From assembly GCF_946463545.1 (NCBI RefSeq), contig NZ_OX296583.1:1558902-1622901 (forward strand): a DNA stretch of 64,000 nucleotides, in the 5' to 3' direction. The position numbers and the translations under genes were made by a program. Every line of letters starts with the position of its first letter. Positions within the stretch are counted from its first letter, which is position 1. This document shows, in pieces, positions 18,320 to 27,274 of the stretch. The notes under the pieces are model-generated. The model was given only the letters and a program-made list of their open reading frames with translations, was not told the DNA's origin and searched no databases. Source of the stretch: Methanothermococcus thermolithotrophicus DSM 2095 (GTDB lineage Archaea > AGJL01 > Methanococci > Methanococcales > Methanococcaceae).

Positions 18320-19078
18320 ATGATTCTCTCAGTTGATGGCGTTGAATTTTCATATAAAAGTAAAAAAATACTGGAAAATGTGAAATTTGAAGTAAATAGA
18401 GGGGATGTTGTTTCCATTCTTGGAGTTAATGGAGCTGGGAAATCAACACTAATAAAATGTATAAATAAAATTTTAAAACCAAAGGTTGGAACCATATTGA
18501 TTGATAATCACGACGTCAGCAAACTGAATAACATGGAACTTGCAAGGAAAATGGGATATGTTCCACAGCGGGCAGATGGAAACTACATGACTGTATTTGA
18601 TGCTGTGCTTTTGGGAAGAAAACCGCATATAAAATGGGAAGTGTCAGAAAGGGATATCGAACTAACTCACAAAATTTTAAAACTTATGAATTTAGAAGAT
18701 TATGCTTTAAGATACACAAATGAATTAAGCGGCGGTGAGCTCCAAAAGGTGATAATTGCAAGAGCTCTTGTTCAAGAACCCCAGGTGCTTTTGTTGGATG
18801 AACCAACAAACAATCTTGATTTAAAAAATCAATTGGAAGCCATGAAAATTGTAAGAGACATATCAAAATCCAAAAATATTGCTTCAATTATTGTTATGCA
18901 TGATTTGAATCTTGCTTTAAGGTATTCTGATAAGTTTATAATGCTGAAAGACGGGAAGATTTTTGCTGAGGGGGAGCGGGATATAATAAACCCACATAAC
19001 ATAAGGGAAGTTTATGGCGTTGATGTCCATGTTGAAGAGTTTAATGGAATTCCCCTGGTAGTTCCAATAAGAGACTAA
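18320..19078 (+). CDS. FecE/BtuD-type ABC transporter ATP-binding protein
   Basis: A 252-residue ATPase with Walker [11 protein letters not shown]-loop [13 protein letters not shown], signature LSGGELQKV, Walker [14 protein letters not shown] and switch His in VMHDLN. It energises the FecCD-type permease 27 bp upstream. ATG 18320 is preferred; the in-frame GTG at 18311 forms part of the weak ribosome site GTGGT. It is the last gene of the operon; a palindrome array begins shortly after. Confidence 0.92.
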   Translation: MILSVDGVEFSYKSKKILENVKFEVNRGDVVSILGVNGAGKSTLIKCINKILKPKVGTILIDNHDVSKLNNMELARKMGYVPQRADGNYMTVFDAVLLGRKPHIKWEVSERDIELTHKILKLMNLEDYALRYTNELSGGELQKVIIARALVQEPQVLLLDEPTNNLDLKNQLEAMKIVRDISKSKNIASIIVMHDLNLALRYSDKFIMLKDGKIFAEGERDIINPHNIREVYGVDVHVEEFNGIPLVVPIRD

Positions 19079-19105
19079 AAATAATTTATAATCGTTCTGC
19101 AATTT

Positions 19106-19444
19106 TATAGTATCGGACATAACAAACTTAACACTACCAGTCATAAAGCTGACTAAAATATACTTCTCGACAAAAACCTTTGGTTTAGTTGAATAATCTA
19201 CGATTATTCAACTTCCCCGCAACTATGTTGCGGTGGATTGTGAGTCTCGACAAAAATTCTTCGAATTTTTGTGAGTCAGCAAATTTCTTTGAAATTTGCT
19301 TCGACAGCGAATCTTCGATTCGCTTCGACTTAACGAAGTTAAGAAGTATCCGGTTTTGGAATCGGAGTGAGCGAAGCAAACGGAGAGTTACAAAAATTAC
19401 TTCGTAATTTTTGTTCAATCAAAACCTTTTTCTAAAAGGTTTTG
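19106..19444. repeat. Palindrome array 1
   Basis: A gene-free stretch of ~460 bp with a head motif TATAGTATCGGACATAAC (from 19106) and at least nine perfect palindromes, each with a 3-nt centre. These are 19174-19186; 19187-19213 (arms AGTTGAATAATC); 19217-19233 (CCGCAAC); 19250-19272 (ACAAAAATTC); 19278-19300 (AGCAAATTTC); 19306-19324 (AGCGAATC); 19329-19343 (CTTAAC); 19390-19414 (ACAAAAATTAC) and 19420-19444 (CAAAACCTTTT). Spacers reuse TCGAC, GAGTC and GCGAAGC. Open frames across it on both strands are by-products of the palindromes, not genes. Confidence 0.85.
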
Positions 19445-19542
19445 CTTTATACTATAATATCATGTTCTTTTTTATATCTTTAATTCTAATTTAATATGGA
19501 TTTATATTTATCGTAATATTATATTTTGGTGTTTGTTCAATA

Positions 19543-20094
19543 GTGGATGGTGAAACTTTGGAAAATGTTAAATCTGAACTAAAGGATTTATTAAAAGATT
19601 GTAAAAAACTATGTATAATGGGTGTTGGTAACACTATGAAAGGGGATGATGGGTTTGGTGTGTATGTTGTCGAAAAATTAGCTGAGTACTATAATAAAAT
19701 TGGTTACGATATAAACCCAAATAATGAGGTAAATATCATAAATGATAATCTGGTACTTCTGAACTGTGGTGTAGTTCCTGAGAATTTTACAGACGTTTTA
19801 AAAAAGGAAAAACCATCCCATATTTTAATATTGGACGCCGCACTGATGGGGGAAAAACCTGGAACTTTAAAGATTGTTGATAGTGAAGATATTGCAGAAG
19901 TTGGTTTTTCGACACATGCATTACCTATGACCATAATTATTAAATACATAACCCACTATATAAATACAGAAATATTAGTGATTGGAATAGAACCTAAAAA
20001 CCTTGACTTTGGAGGGTCTTTATCCAATGAAATCAAAGAAAAAGCTTCTCAATTTACTAAGGTACTTATTAATATAATATCCAATCGAAATTGA
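19543..20094 (+). CDS. Hydrogenase maturation protease (HycI/HybD family)
   Basis: A 183-residue endopeptidase that trims the C terminus of [NiFe]-hydrogenase large subunits after nickel insertion. Visible features are MGVGNTMKGDDGFG (nickel-binding acidic residue), ILDAALMGEKPGT (second acidic ligand) and STHALPM (histidine ligand). Start choice is between GTG 19543 and TTG 19558; the latter follows GGTGA at 19549-19553. It is probably specific for an F420-reducing or energy-converting hydrogenase, which cannot be decided here. It stands alone between a palindrome array and lonB. Confidence 0.82.
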   Translation: MDGETLENVKSELKDLLKDCKKLCIMGVGNTMKGDDGFGVYVVEKLAEYYNKIGYDINPNNEVNIINDNLVLLNCGVVPENFTDVLKKEKPSHILILDAALMGEKPGTLKIVDSEDIAEVGFSTHALPMTIIIKYITHYINTEILVIGIEPKNLDFGGSLSNEIKEKASQFTKVLINIISNRN

Positions 20095-20165
20095 TTAACC
20101 GAAAATAAAGATTTAGTTCAATAAATTCTTTTTTAATTTAATTAAGATCATAGGTGTAAATAAAT

Positions 20166-22241
20166 ATGTTTTCAGTGAAATTTAAAACTACAGAAGAATT
20201 GCCTGAACCGTCTCCAAGATTAATTGACCAGGTTATCGGTCAAGATGAAGCTGTAAAAATAGTGTTAAGCGCAGTTAAGAACAAGAGACATGCATTATTA
20301 CTGGGGGATCCTGGTGTCGGTAAATCCATGATGGTTAAGGCTGTTGGAGAACTTTTAGAAAAATCCGATGAATTCACTCCATATACCATATTGGCGAGAC
20401 CTAACTTAAAAAACCCTGAGAAACCAATAGTGGAGTTAGTTGAAGGGCTGTATGTTGAAGAGAATAATGAAGAGAGACCAAAAATTACCAAACAGCCACC
20501 AAATATCCTAACATTATTCATTCTAATGATTGCATTTACTGCCATAACATCATACTTAATGAAGGGACTTTCAGAAACTAAAATGTTGGGAGTAATAGCA
20601 ACTGTAGCTATAGTAGGTTCATTATTGGCTTTTGTAGTACTTTTCCTTGGAATATTTGGGGCTACAAAAGCTTCAATGCCTAATACAGTGAATCCTGCAG
20701 ATTTAAAACCTGTAGTATTGTATGAATGCAAGAAAAAACCACTTATAAGGGCCAGTGCATACAACGTAACTAAACTCTTAGGGGATGTTAAACACTGTCC
20801 ACTTGGAGGAAAGCCACCACTAGGCACCCCGCCACATAAAAGGATAATTTTAGGGGCCATATATGAAGCTCACAAGGGTATTCTCTATGTGGACGAGATA
20901 AAAACCATGCCCCTGGAGGTTCAAGATTATATATTAACCGCATTACAGGATAAACAACTCCAAATAAGTGGTAGAAATCCAAATTCAAGCGGTGCCACTG
21001 TAGAGACTAACCCGATACCTTGTGACTTTACGTTGATAATGTCTGGAAACATGGATGATGTAAGTAACTTAAGAGCTCCGTTACTTGACAGGATAGATTA
21101 CAAAATAGTTCTAAAGAATAAAATGGAAAACAACCAGAAAAATAGAGATATACTATTACAATTCATAGTTCAAGAGATAAAAAACAACAACCTAAATCCA
21201 ATGACCTATGAAGCATGCTGTGAAATTGTAAGACTGGCTCAGCTCTTATCAGGTTCAAAGGATAAACTTACCTTAAGGTTGAGGAAATTATCAAACATAA
21301 TAAAAATGGCAAATGATATTGCAGTGGGCAAAGAAATAAAAGAAATAATCGAAGAAACTGCAGAAAAAGAAAAAGAGAAAGAATTAGAAATAAAAAGAGA
21401 AGTAGTTATTGATAATAGGGAAGCGAGTGGCAGTAGCAAAAAACTAAAAAACATAGTAGGAATGCTACATAAGAAAAAAGAAAACATAGAAACATCTATT
21501 GAAAAAATCAAAAGCGATAAAGTTTCAGAAATAAAAAAATCCGAAGAGAAGAAAATATACATTGAACGTGAACACATATTGGAAGTCATAAGGAGTGGAG
21601 TATACAGCATGTCCAAACAGGTTGCCATCGACTACCTTACAAACTTTAAGAGATACAAGCACATTACTCCAAACGATGTACCAAAAGTTGGAGTTATACA
21701 CGGTCTTGCAGTTCTTGGAACAGATGGACTAGGCGATGTAACTAAAATAATAACTCAAATTGTAGATTCAAAGAATCCAGGAACTCACCTGTTAAACATA
21801 AGTGGGGACCTTGCAAAACACAGTATATCATTAGCTTCGGCATTATCTAAAAAACTAGTATCTGAAGGAAAGTTGCCTATTGAAACCAAAGATAGCATTG
21901 ATTTAACTTCAAAGGAAATATACATCCAATTCAGTCAATCGTACTCAAAAATAGATGGAGACAGTGCAACAGCAGCAGCATGTTTAAGTATAATTTCTTC
22001 ACTCTTGGATATTCCGCTAAAACAGGACTTTGCAATAACTGGAAGTTTGGATTTAAACGGTAACATACTTGCAATTGGCGGAGTAAACGAGAAAATAAAC
22101 GCTGCTAAAGAATATGGATTTAAAAGAGTTATAATCCCAGAATCAAATATGATAGATGTTATAGATATCGAAGGAATTGAAGTAATCCCTGTTAAAACAC
22201 TTGATGAGCTAATACCACTGGTATTTGAATTAGATAACTAA
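20166..22241 (+). CDS. lonB: Membrane-anchored archaeal Lon protease (LonB)
   Basis: A 691-residue ATP-dependent protease. The AAA+ module has Walker A GDPGVGKS near residue 45 and Walker B GILYVDEIKTM. Two transmembrane helices (ILTLFILMIAFTAITSYLM and IATVAIVGSLLAFVVLFLGIFG) are inserted between them, as in LonB. A charged coiled-coil region precedes the C-terminal S16 peptidase domain, with catalytic Ser in DGDSATAA and Lys in VNEKINAAKEYG. No intein interrupts the gene. The order lonB-fucA-UPF0147 matches Methanocaldococcus jannaschii, as I recall it. Confidence 0.95.
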   Translation: MFSVKFKTTEELPEPSPRLIDQVIGQDEAVKIVLSAVKNKRHALLLGDPGVGKSMMVKAVGELLEKSDEFTPYTILARPNLKNPEKPIVELVEGLYVEENNEERPKITKQPPNILTLFILMIAFTAITSYLMKGLSETKMLGVIATVAIVGSLLAFVVLFLGIFGATKASMPNTVNPADLKPVVLYECKKKPLIRASAYNVTKLLGDVKHCPLGGKPPLGTPPHKRIILGAIYEAHKGILYVDEIKTMPLEVQDYILTALQDKQLQISGRNPNSSGATVETNPIPCDFTLIMSGNMDDVSNLRAPLLDRIDYKIVLKNKMENNQKNRDILLQFIVQEIKNNNLNPMTYEACCEIVRLAQLLSGSKDKLTLRLRKLSNIIKMANDIAVGKEIKEIIEETAEKEKEKELEIKREVVIDNREASGSSKKLKNIVGMLHKKKENIETSIEKIKSDKVSEIKKSEEKKIYIEREHILEVIRSGVYSMSKQVAIDYLTNFKRYKHITPNDVPKVGVIHGLAVLGTDGLGDVTKIITQIVDSKNPGTHLLNISGDLAKHSISLASALSKKLVSEGKLPIETKDSIDLTSKEIYIQFSQSYSKIDGDSATAAACLSIISSLLDIPLKQDFAITGSLDLNGNILAIGGVNEKINAAKEYGFKRVIIPESNMIDVIDIEGIEVIPVKTLDELIPLVFELDN

Positions 22242-22314
22242 TATAAAACCTTTCTTTTATTTTATTCAAATGTAAATGTGTTATAAATTATCAAATCTCT
22301 TTTTTGGTGGTACT

Positions 22315-22863
22315 GTGGATTTAAAAGCTTTTGTGGATATTTGTCATAAACTCTACGATAGAAAATATGTTGTAGGAAGCGGAGGTAATGTTAGCGTAAG
22401 GCATGATGATTTGATATATACAACTCCAACAGGCTCATGTCTTGGGTTTTTAAAAGAAGAAGATATATGCATAGTAAATTTAAATGGGGAAATTATCAAA
22501 GGAGCTCCTACTTCAGAGACCAACATGCACTTAAAGATTTATCAGAATAGAAAAGATGTAAATGCAATAGTCCATACTCATTCCCTACACTCTACAGCAC
22601 TATCAATAGTGGATAAAAAAATAGAACTATTGACTCCTGAAGCAGAAATATTTTTAAAAAAAATAGGTTACGTGGACTATTTACCCTGCGGAAGTTTAGA
22701 ACTGGCAGAAGAAGTTTCAAAAAGAAATGAGGATGTTATAGTCCTGAAAAATCATGGAATTGTAACCCTTGGAAAAAATTTACTTGAAGCCTATGTTAAA
22801 ACAGAGGTTACCGAAGAAGTTGCTAAATTAAATTATCTTGTAAATTATTTAAAAAGAATTTAG
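22315..22863 (+). CDS. fucA: Class II aldolase, L-fuculose-1-phosphate aldolase type
   Basis: A 182-residue zinc aldolase. Motifs are [22 protein letters not shown], the metal-binding [13 protein letters not shown] and the later KNHGIVTLG histidine. In methanogens this enzyme has been linked to lactaldehyde formation for coenzyme F420 biosynthesis. GTG 22315 is the preferred start (GGTGG at 22306-22310) because it begins the conserved [18 protein letters not shown]; the in-frame ATG at 22276 would add 13 atypical residues and has no ribosome site. Confidence 0.87.
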   Translation: MDLKAFVDICHKLYDRKYVVGSGGNVSVRHDDLIYTTPTGSCLGFLKEEDICIVNLNGEIIKGAPTSETNMHLKIYQNRKDVNAIVHTHSLHSTALSIVDKKIELLTPEAEIFLKKIGYVDYLPCGSLELAEEVSKRNEDVIVLKNHGIVTLGKNLLEAYVKTEVTEEVAKLNYLVNYLKRI

Positions 22864-22886
22864 TTATGTATTTAACTATAAATTAT

Positions 22887-23165
22887 TTATTCATTTTTTA
22901 TTGTTTCCAATTCACTTACAATACTCCATATTTGGGTTCTTGTATGTAGTGGCATGTTTGGATCATCACTAATGTCGTCTAAGTATTGAATTGCAGTAGC
23001 ACTTCTAACGATGTATTCATCATTTTCATTCAATACTGACTCTTTTGCCTTTTCAGCAGCAGCCCTTATATTTCTAGGTACTGTTGTATCGTTAATTATT
23101 TCATCGAGCATAAAAGCAATGTTGTTTAATTTTTGTTCAGGGGTCATCTTCTTAGGGCCGAACAT
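22887..23165 (-). CDS. UPF0147 family protein
   Basis: A 92-residue helical protein of the archaeal UPF0147 family, recognised by KMTPEQKLNNIAFMLDEIINDTTVPRNIRAAAE and DDISDDPNMPLHTRTQIW. The function is unknown. ATG 23165 follows GGTGGTGAT on the minus strand; the longer frame to 23213 is unlikely. It converges with fucA (24 bp between stops). Its upstream region has inverted arms CCATCTCCCA (23210-23219) and TGGGAGATGG (23292-23301) around a possible minus-strand TATA box. Confidence 0.85.
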   Translation of the reverse strand: MFGPKKMTPEQKLNNIAFMLDEIINDTTVPRNIRAAAEKAKESVLNENDEYIVRSATAIQYLDDISDDPNMPLHTRTQIWSIVSELETIKNE

Positions 23166-23357
23166 ACTATCACCACCATGTTTTGGATTCCTATTGACAT
23201 TTAATATGGCCATCTCCCATATATCGAAATTTTTATGTTTAAATAAAATTACTTGTATTTATTAGTTAAGTGAATGTACACCACTATTGGTTGGGAGATG
23301 GACCGTAAATACCACTACATTTTAATTATCATATACCGTATTTAAATATTAACCTTA

Positions 23358-24086
23358 TTATTTTTTATTTTTATTTTTTAAGGTTTTAACTTTTTTAGGG
23401 TTACCTACAAGAACTTTGTCTACTTTTGTAAACACTCCGTTTTCCACAACTCCTGGAATGTTATTTAATTCTTTTTCTGTTTCTTCTGGATCTTTTATGT
23501 CTATAAATACATCTATTATCATGTTTCCATTGTCTGTGATAATCGGGCCCATTTTCTTAGATGCCATTCTTATTGAAGGAGCTGAATTTCTTTTTAACAG
23601 TTCATTTAAAACAGTCGAGTATGCAAAAGGAACAACTTCAAGAGGTACTGGCATTTTTTCCCCTAAATTATCTACTACTTTATTTTCATCCACTATTACT
23701 ACGAACTCTTTTGCATAGTAATCTATAATTTTTTCCTGGGTGTGGCATCCACCGCCACCTTTAATAAGGGCGAGCGTTTTCTTATCGACCTCATCAGCTC
23801 CATCAATTGCAATGTCTATTTCATCACACTGATCCAAAGAAACCAGTGGAATCCCATATTGTATGGCAAGCATTCTTGATTCAAAAGAAGTCGGGATTCC
23901 AAAAATATTTAATTCTTCATCTATAATTCTTTTTCCAAGTTCTGCTATGAATATATTTGCCGTAGAACCTGAGCCTAAACCTACTATCATGTCGTCCTTT
24001 ACCAACTTTACAGCTTCCTGAGCTACTCTGGTTTTTGAAGCCTCCAATTCAGATAAACCTTCATTTCCAACTGAACTTTTACGCAT
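23358..24086 (-). CDS. rpiA: Ribose-5-phosphate isomerase A
   Basis: A 242-residue enzyme interconverting ribulose-5-phosphate and ribose-5-phosphate. Family motifs are VGLGSGSTANIFI, GIPTSFES, IDGADEVD, LIKGGGGCHTQEK, and VPFA. ATG 24086 with GAGGTG upstream (minus strand) is preferred over an in-frame GTG at 24101. In this lineage ribose-5-phosphate is needed for nucleotides and cofactors. The C-terminal lysine tail (KTLKNKNKK) is slightly extended. Confidence 0.95.
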   Translation of the reverse strand: MRKSSVGNEGLSELEASKTRVAQEAVKLVKDDMIVGLGSGSTANIFIAELGKRIIDEELNIFGIPTSFESRMLAIQYGIPLVSLDQCDEIDIAIDGADEVDKKTLALIKGGGGCHTQEKIIDYYAKEFVVIVDENKVVDNLGEKMPVPLEVVPFAYSTVLNELLKRNSAPSIRMASKKMGPIITDNGNMIIDVFIDIKDPEETEKELNNIPGVVENGVFTKVDKVLVGNPKKVKTLKNKNKK

Positions 24087-24241
24087 ACATACACACCTCA
24101 CTATATATTTTGTAATTTGTAGTAATTAATTTTGATTAGGTTAAATTTTGATAATCTAAGCGTTGTTTTTGTAGAATAAAAAAGAGATATAAAAAAATTA
24201 TTGTATTATATATAAAAGAGTATACTACAATACTCACGACT

Positions 24242-24522
24242 AAAGCCGTTGGCTTTCGGAGTGAGCGAAGCAACGTTATAAAAACCCAACGGTTAAACAA
24301 AAACTCTTCGAGTTTACGAAAACCTTCGGTTTTCGAATCCAGTAGGTTTTGTAGCCCACCACTATCACCGAGCGAAGCGAAGGTGAGCTACATCCACCGC
24401 AACATAGTTGCGGGGAGGTTGAATAATCGTAAATTATTCAACCAATCCGAAGGATTTGTTCAATCGTGGTAGTTTTCAAAACCCTTAACGGGTAAAGATA
24501 TAAAATCACGAAGTGATTTTAT
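24242..24522. repeat. Palindrome array 2
   Basis: The ~465-bp gene-free region between rpiA and the FKBP gene carries palindromes with 3-nt centres. They are 24242-24256 (AAAGCC), 24301-24315 (AAACTC), 24317-24335 (CGAAAACC), 24397-24413 (CCGCAAC, the stem of array 1 in opposite orientation), 24417-24443 (GTTGAATAAT, one arm base mutated), 24444-24456 and 24500-24522 (ATAAAATCAC). The spacer GAGTGAGCGAAGC recurs from array 1. Arms GTAGC/GCTAC enclose a GCGAAGC-rich block at about 24351-24392. Confidence 0.8.
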
Positions 24523-24551
24523 TTAATCTCGGCGGAATGTTATAATGATAA

Positions 24552-25007
24552 TTATTCGACAACTTCAATAATTTTAATTGTAAATACTAAATCTTTTCCT
24601 GCAAGTTCATGGTTAAAGTCTAAAGTTACCTCATTATCTGTAACTTCGGTTATTGTAGCAGGAATTCCTTCTGCAAGGATTACCATTCCTTCTTCAGGTT
24701 CAAAATCAGCTTCTTTAAAAGCATCTCTTGGTATTTTCTGTATTAACATTTCATTTCTGTTACCGTATGCTTTCTCTGCAGGGATTTTTACGGTTTTTTC
24801 GTCCCCGACTTCCATGTCTAAAACAGCTTCTTCAAAACCTTGAATCAACTGACCTTCTCCTACAACGAACTCTAGAGGTTCATATTCTCTATCAGGCGCG
24901 TATATTCCAGCTTCTTTTGCTACCTCTTCTATGGAAGTGTCAAAGACATCTCCACTTTCAAGTTTACCTATGTAGTCTACTTTTATTTTAACTCCTTTAT
25001 CTACCAA
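24552..25007 (-). CDS. FKBP-type peptidyl-prolyl cis-trans isomerase with insert-in-flap domain
   Basis: A 151-residue archaeal FKBP (SlyD-like) with folding-helper activity. Motifs are [53 protein letters not shown] and the IF domain up to [15 protein letters not shown] 25007 after GGATGTGAT is the likely start, giving a protein beginning MVDKGV. From memory this equals the sequence of the structurally studied FKBP of M. thermolithotrophicus, which is why I name that species. It is divergent from mch. Confidence 0.95.
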
Positions 25008-25224
25008 AAAAATCACATCCTTATGTCGATATCATAACTCAAACTGTATTGGTATATATATTTTATTATTGCTACCACGATTAATGGATTTATTACATGT
25101 TAATAACTACATGTTAAACGTTAAATGAGTATGAACTTATTCAACATGTCGAATCAAATCAAAAATTATAAAAATTAAAAAATATCTAGATTTAAAGGTA
25201 TAATAAAATCAAAAAGGTGGAATA

Positions 25225-26199
25225 ATGGTCAGTGTAAACTTGACTTCTTTGTCCATAGTTGAAGAAATGATACAAAGAAAAGAAGACTTGAACATAGAAG
25301 TTAAGAAATTAGAAAATGGTGCTACCGTTCTTGACTGTGGTGTTAATGTAGCAGGAAGCTTTGAAGCTGGTAAATTATTTACAAAAGTATGTTTAGGTGG
25401 TCTTGCTCACGTTGGAATAAGTATATCAGGTTCATTAGCTGATGAATTAGTTTTACCTTCAGTTAAGATAAAAACATCACACCCTGCAGTTGCTACATTA
25501 GGAGCTCAGAAAGCAGGTTGGAGTGTCAAGGTAGGGAAATACTTTGCAATGGGTTCAGGACCTGCAAGAGCTTTAGCCTTAATGCCTAAAAGCACATACG
25601 AAGAAATTGGTTACGAAGACGATGCAGATGTTGCTGTTTTATGTTTAGAAGCAAGCCAATTACCTGATGAAAATGTTGCAGACTACGTTGCAGAAAAATG
25701 TGGTGTAGATGCTGAAAAAGTTTACCTCTTAGTAGCTCCTACAGCATCAATGGTTGGATCCATACAAATCAGTGGTAGAGTTGTAGAAAACGGAACCTAC
25801 AAAATGTTAGAAGCTTTACACTTTGATGTAAAAAAAGTTAAATTTGCAGCAGGTATTGCTCCAGTAGCTCCAATAATTGGTGACGATTTAGCAATGATGG
25901 GTTCCACAAACGATATGGTACTCTACGGAGGAAGAACCTTCTATTACATAGAAAGCGACGAAAACGACGATGTTGAAGCATTATGCAAAGCTTTACCATC
26001 CTGTTCATCAGAAGGTTACGGAAAACCATTCTTAGATGTATTCAAAGAAGCAAACTACGACTTCTACAAAATAGACAAAGGAATGTTTGCCCCAGCAGTT
26101 GTTACAATTAACGACATGAGAACAGGTAAATTAGTATCCTATGGAAAAATGAACATAGATGTACTTAAAAAATCATTAGGGTTTAAAGAATTAGAATAA
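25225..26199 (+). CDS. mch: Methenyltetrahydromethanopterin cyclohydrolase
   Basis: A 324-residue enzyme of the CO2-to-methane pathway that converts formyl-H4MPT to methenyl-H4MPT. Characteristic sequences are [57 protein letters not shown] and [18 protein letters not shown] lies before ATG 25225. The codon choice (GCA/GTT/TTA rich, regular) and strong SD fit high expression. An AT-rich promoter with a TATA-like AATTATAAAAATT lies near 25161-25180, and a strong T-tract follows the gene. Confidence 0.97.
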   Translation: MVSVNLTSLSIVEEMIQRKEDLNIEVKKLENGATVLDCGVNVAGSFEAGKLFTKVCLGGLAHVGISISGSLADELVLPSVKIKTSHPAVATLGAQKAGWSVKVGKYFAMGSGPARALALMPKSTYEEIGYEDDADVAVLCLEASQLPDENVADYVAEKCGVDAEKVYLLVAPTASMVGSIQISGRVVENGTYKMLEALHFDVKKVKFAAGIAPVAPIIGDDLAMMGSTNDMVLYGGRTFYYIESDENDDVEALCKALPSCSSEGYGKPFLDVFKEANYDFYKIDKGMFAPAVVTINDMRTGKLVSYGKMNIDVLKKSLGFKELE

Positions 26200-26211
26200 G
26201 TCTCATACTTA

Positions 26212-26283
26212 TACCTACTATTACCTACTATTCCTTTTATTTTATTTTTTATTTTTAATCGTTCTTTTTCCTTTTTCTTTTTT
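26212..26283 (+). terminator. Long T-rich terminator after mch
   Basis: Successive T runs (ATTCCTTTTATTTTATTTTTTATTTT, then TCTTTTTCCTTTTTCTTTTTTAG) start 10 bp after the mch stop. This is the expected archaeal U-rich termination signal for a highly expressed gene. Confidence 0.6.
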
Positions 26284-26386
26284 AGTTAAAGAATAATATT
26301 AAAATACTGTATAATGCATACACATGATATAAACAATAAATAGGTATTATTGAATAAAAATCTAAAATTTCCAATTTTCCAATTTT

Positions 26387-26622
26387 CCAATCTCGATTGG
26401 ATAACCATAGTGTAAGACAAAACCTTTTAAAAAATCGAAGCGAATCCAAAGGATTCGCTGATCGAGACAAATTTCAAAGAAATTCGCTGACTCACAAAAA
26501 TTCGAAGAATTTTTGTCGAGAGGTTTTGGATTCAAAACCAATACACAACCTTGCTTCGCTCGGTAGTGTCTTTTAGTCGGTTTTATAACACATTAGTATA
26601 GTTTGTTATGTCCGACACTATA
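26387..26622. repeat. Palindrome array 3 (inverted relative to array 1)
   Basis: Between mch and the DUF47 gene. Units are CCAATC-TC-GATTGG (26387-26400), AGCGAATCC-AAA-GGATTCGCT (26439-26459), a mutated AATTTC-AAA-GAAATT unit (26470-26484), ACAAAAATTC-GAA-GAATTTTTGT (26494-26516) and GGTTTTG/CAAAACC (26522-26539). The head motif, on the minus strand TATAGTGTCGGACATAAC..., occupies 26600-26622. Read on the minus strand, unit order and spacers (CTCGAC, TGAGTC) match array 1. The head motif overlaps the likely promoter of the phosphate-transport pair. Confidence 0.8.
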
Positions 26623-26641
26623 ATCATGTAGGGGTGGTAAA

Positions 26642-27274
26642 TTGTCTATGTTCTTTTTTAAACGAAAGCCTGAAAAAGAAGTTATCGATCTTCTAAAAAA
26701 GCATATTTCATTATCTATAGAAGGTATCGAGTTATTGAATGAATATATTGAATACAGGGGATCTGATAAATTGGACGATATATTGAACAAAATTATAGAG
26801 CTCGAAAAAGAAGGGGATGAAATAAGAAAAAAAGCCATATTTAATCTTTATAATGCATTTTTACCAAGTATGAAGAGAGAACTAAATTATTCAATTGAAC
26901 TTTTAGATGAAGTCCTTGACAGCATTAAACATGGAGCCATGCTATACAATTTGATGACCTTTGATTTAGATGAAAATATAAAAGAAAAATGTAAATTAAT
27001 ATTGAATATATCGTCAAAAATGCTTGATTCCCTAAATAAGATAATAGATGTATTTGAAAACGGAGGGGAATTTAAAGAGCACATTAAAAATATAAAAATG
27101 GGGGAGGAAGATATTGACGATATCCATCAGGAAATTTACAGGTATATGGTTGGTATGGAGATAAGCTCCTTTTGGGTAGGGAAGCTCATGAGTGATTTTG
27201 TGGATATGATTACAGGTATAAGCGACTTTATAGAAAATATAGCCGATGAATTTCAAATAATATATTTAAAATAA
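26642..27274 (+). CDS. DUF47/PhoU-like protein (Pit accessory)
   Basis: A 210-residue all-helical protein of the DUF47 (PhoU-like) group: KPEKEVIDLLKKHISLSIEGIELL, IIELEKEGDEIRKKA and a C-terminal ISDFIENIADEFQ. Members bind metal clusters and modulate the adjacent low-affinity phosphate transporter. TTG 26642 has GGGGTGG just upstream; ATG 26648 is the alternative. Its stop TAA (27272-27274) is immediately followed by the permease frame, implying translational coupling. Confidence 0.85.
   Translation: MSMFFFKRKPEKEVIDLLKKHISLSIEGIELLNEYIEYRGSDKLDDILNKIIELEKEGDEIRKKAIFNLYNAFLPSMKRELNYSIELLDEVLDSIKHGAMLYNLMTFDLDENIKEKCKLILNISSKMLDSLNKIIDVFENGGEFKEHIKNIKMGEEDIDDIHQEIYRYMVGMEISSFWVGKLMSDFVDMITGISDFIENIADEFQIIYLK

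Noticed and set aside
19185-19418. Open frames on both strands across 19.2-19.4 kb
   Set aside because: Symmetric frames produced by palindromic DNA; no start context or protein-like composition.
20240-20860. 206-codon minus-strand frame opposite lonB
   Set aside because: Fully antisense to a well-supported conserved gene; no minus-strand promoter or ribosome site.
19106-24522. Possible CRISPR arrays in the repeat regions
   Set aside because: Units are palindromes of different sequence and length with short reused spacers; there is no constant repeat with unique ~35-bp spacers and no cas genes are present.
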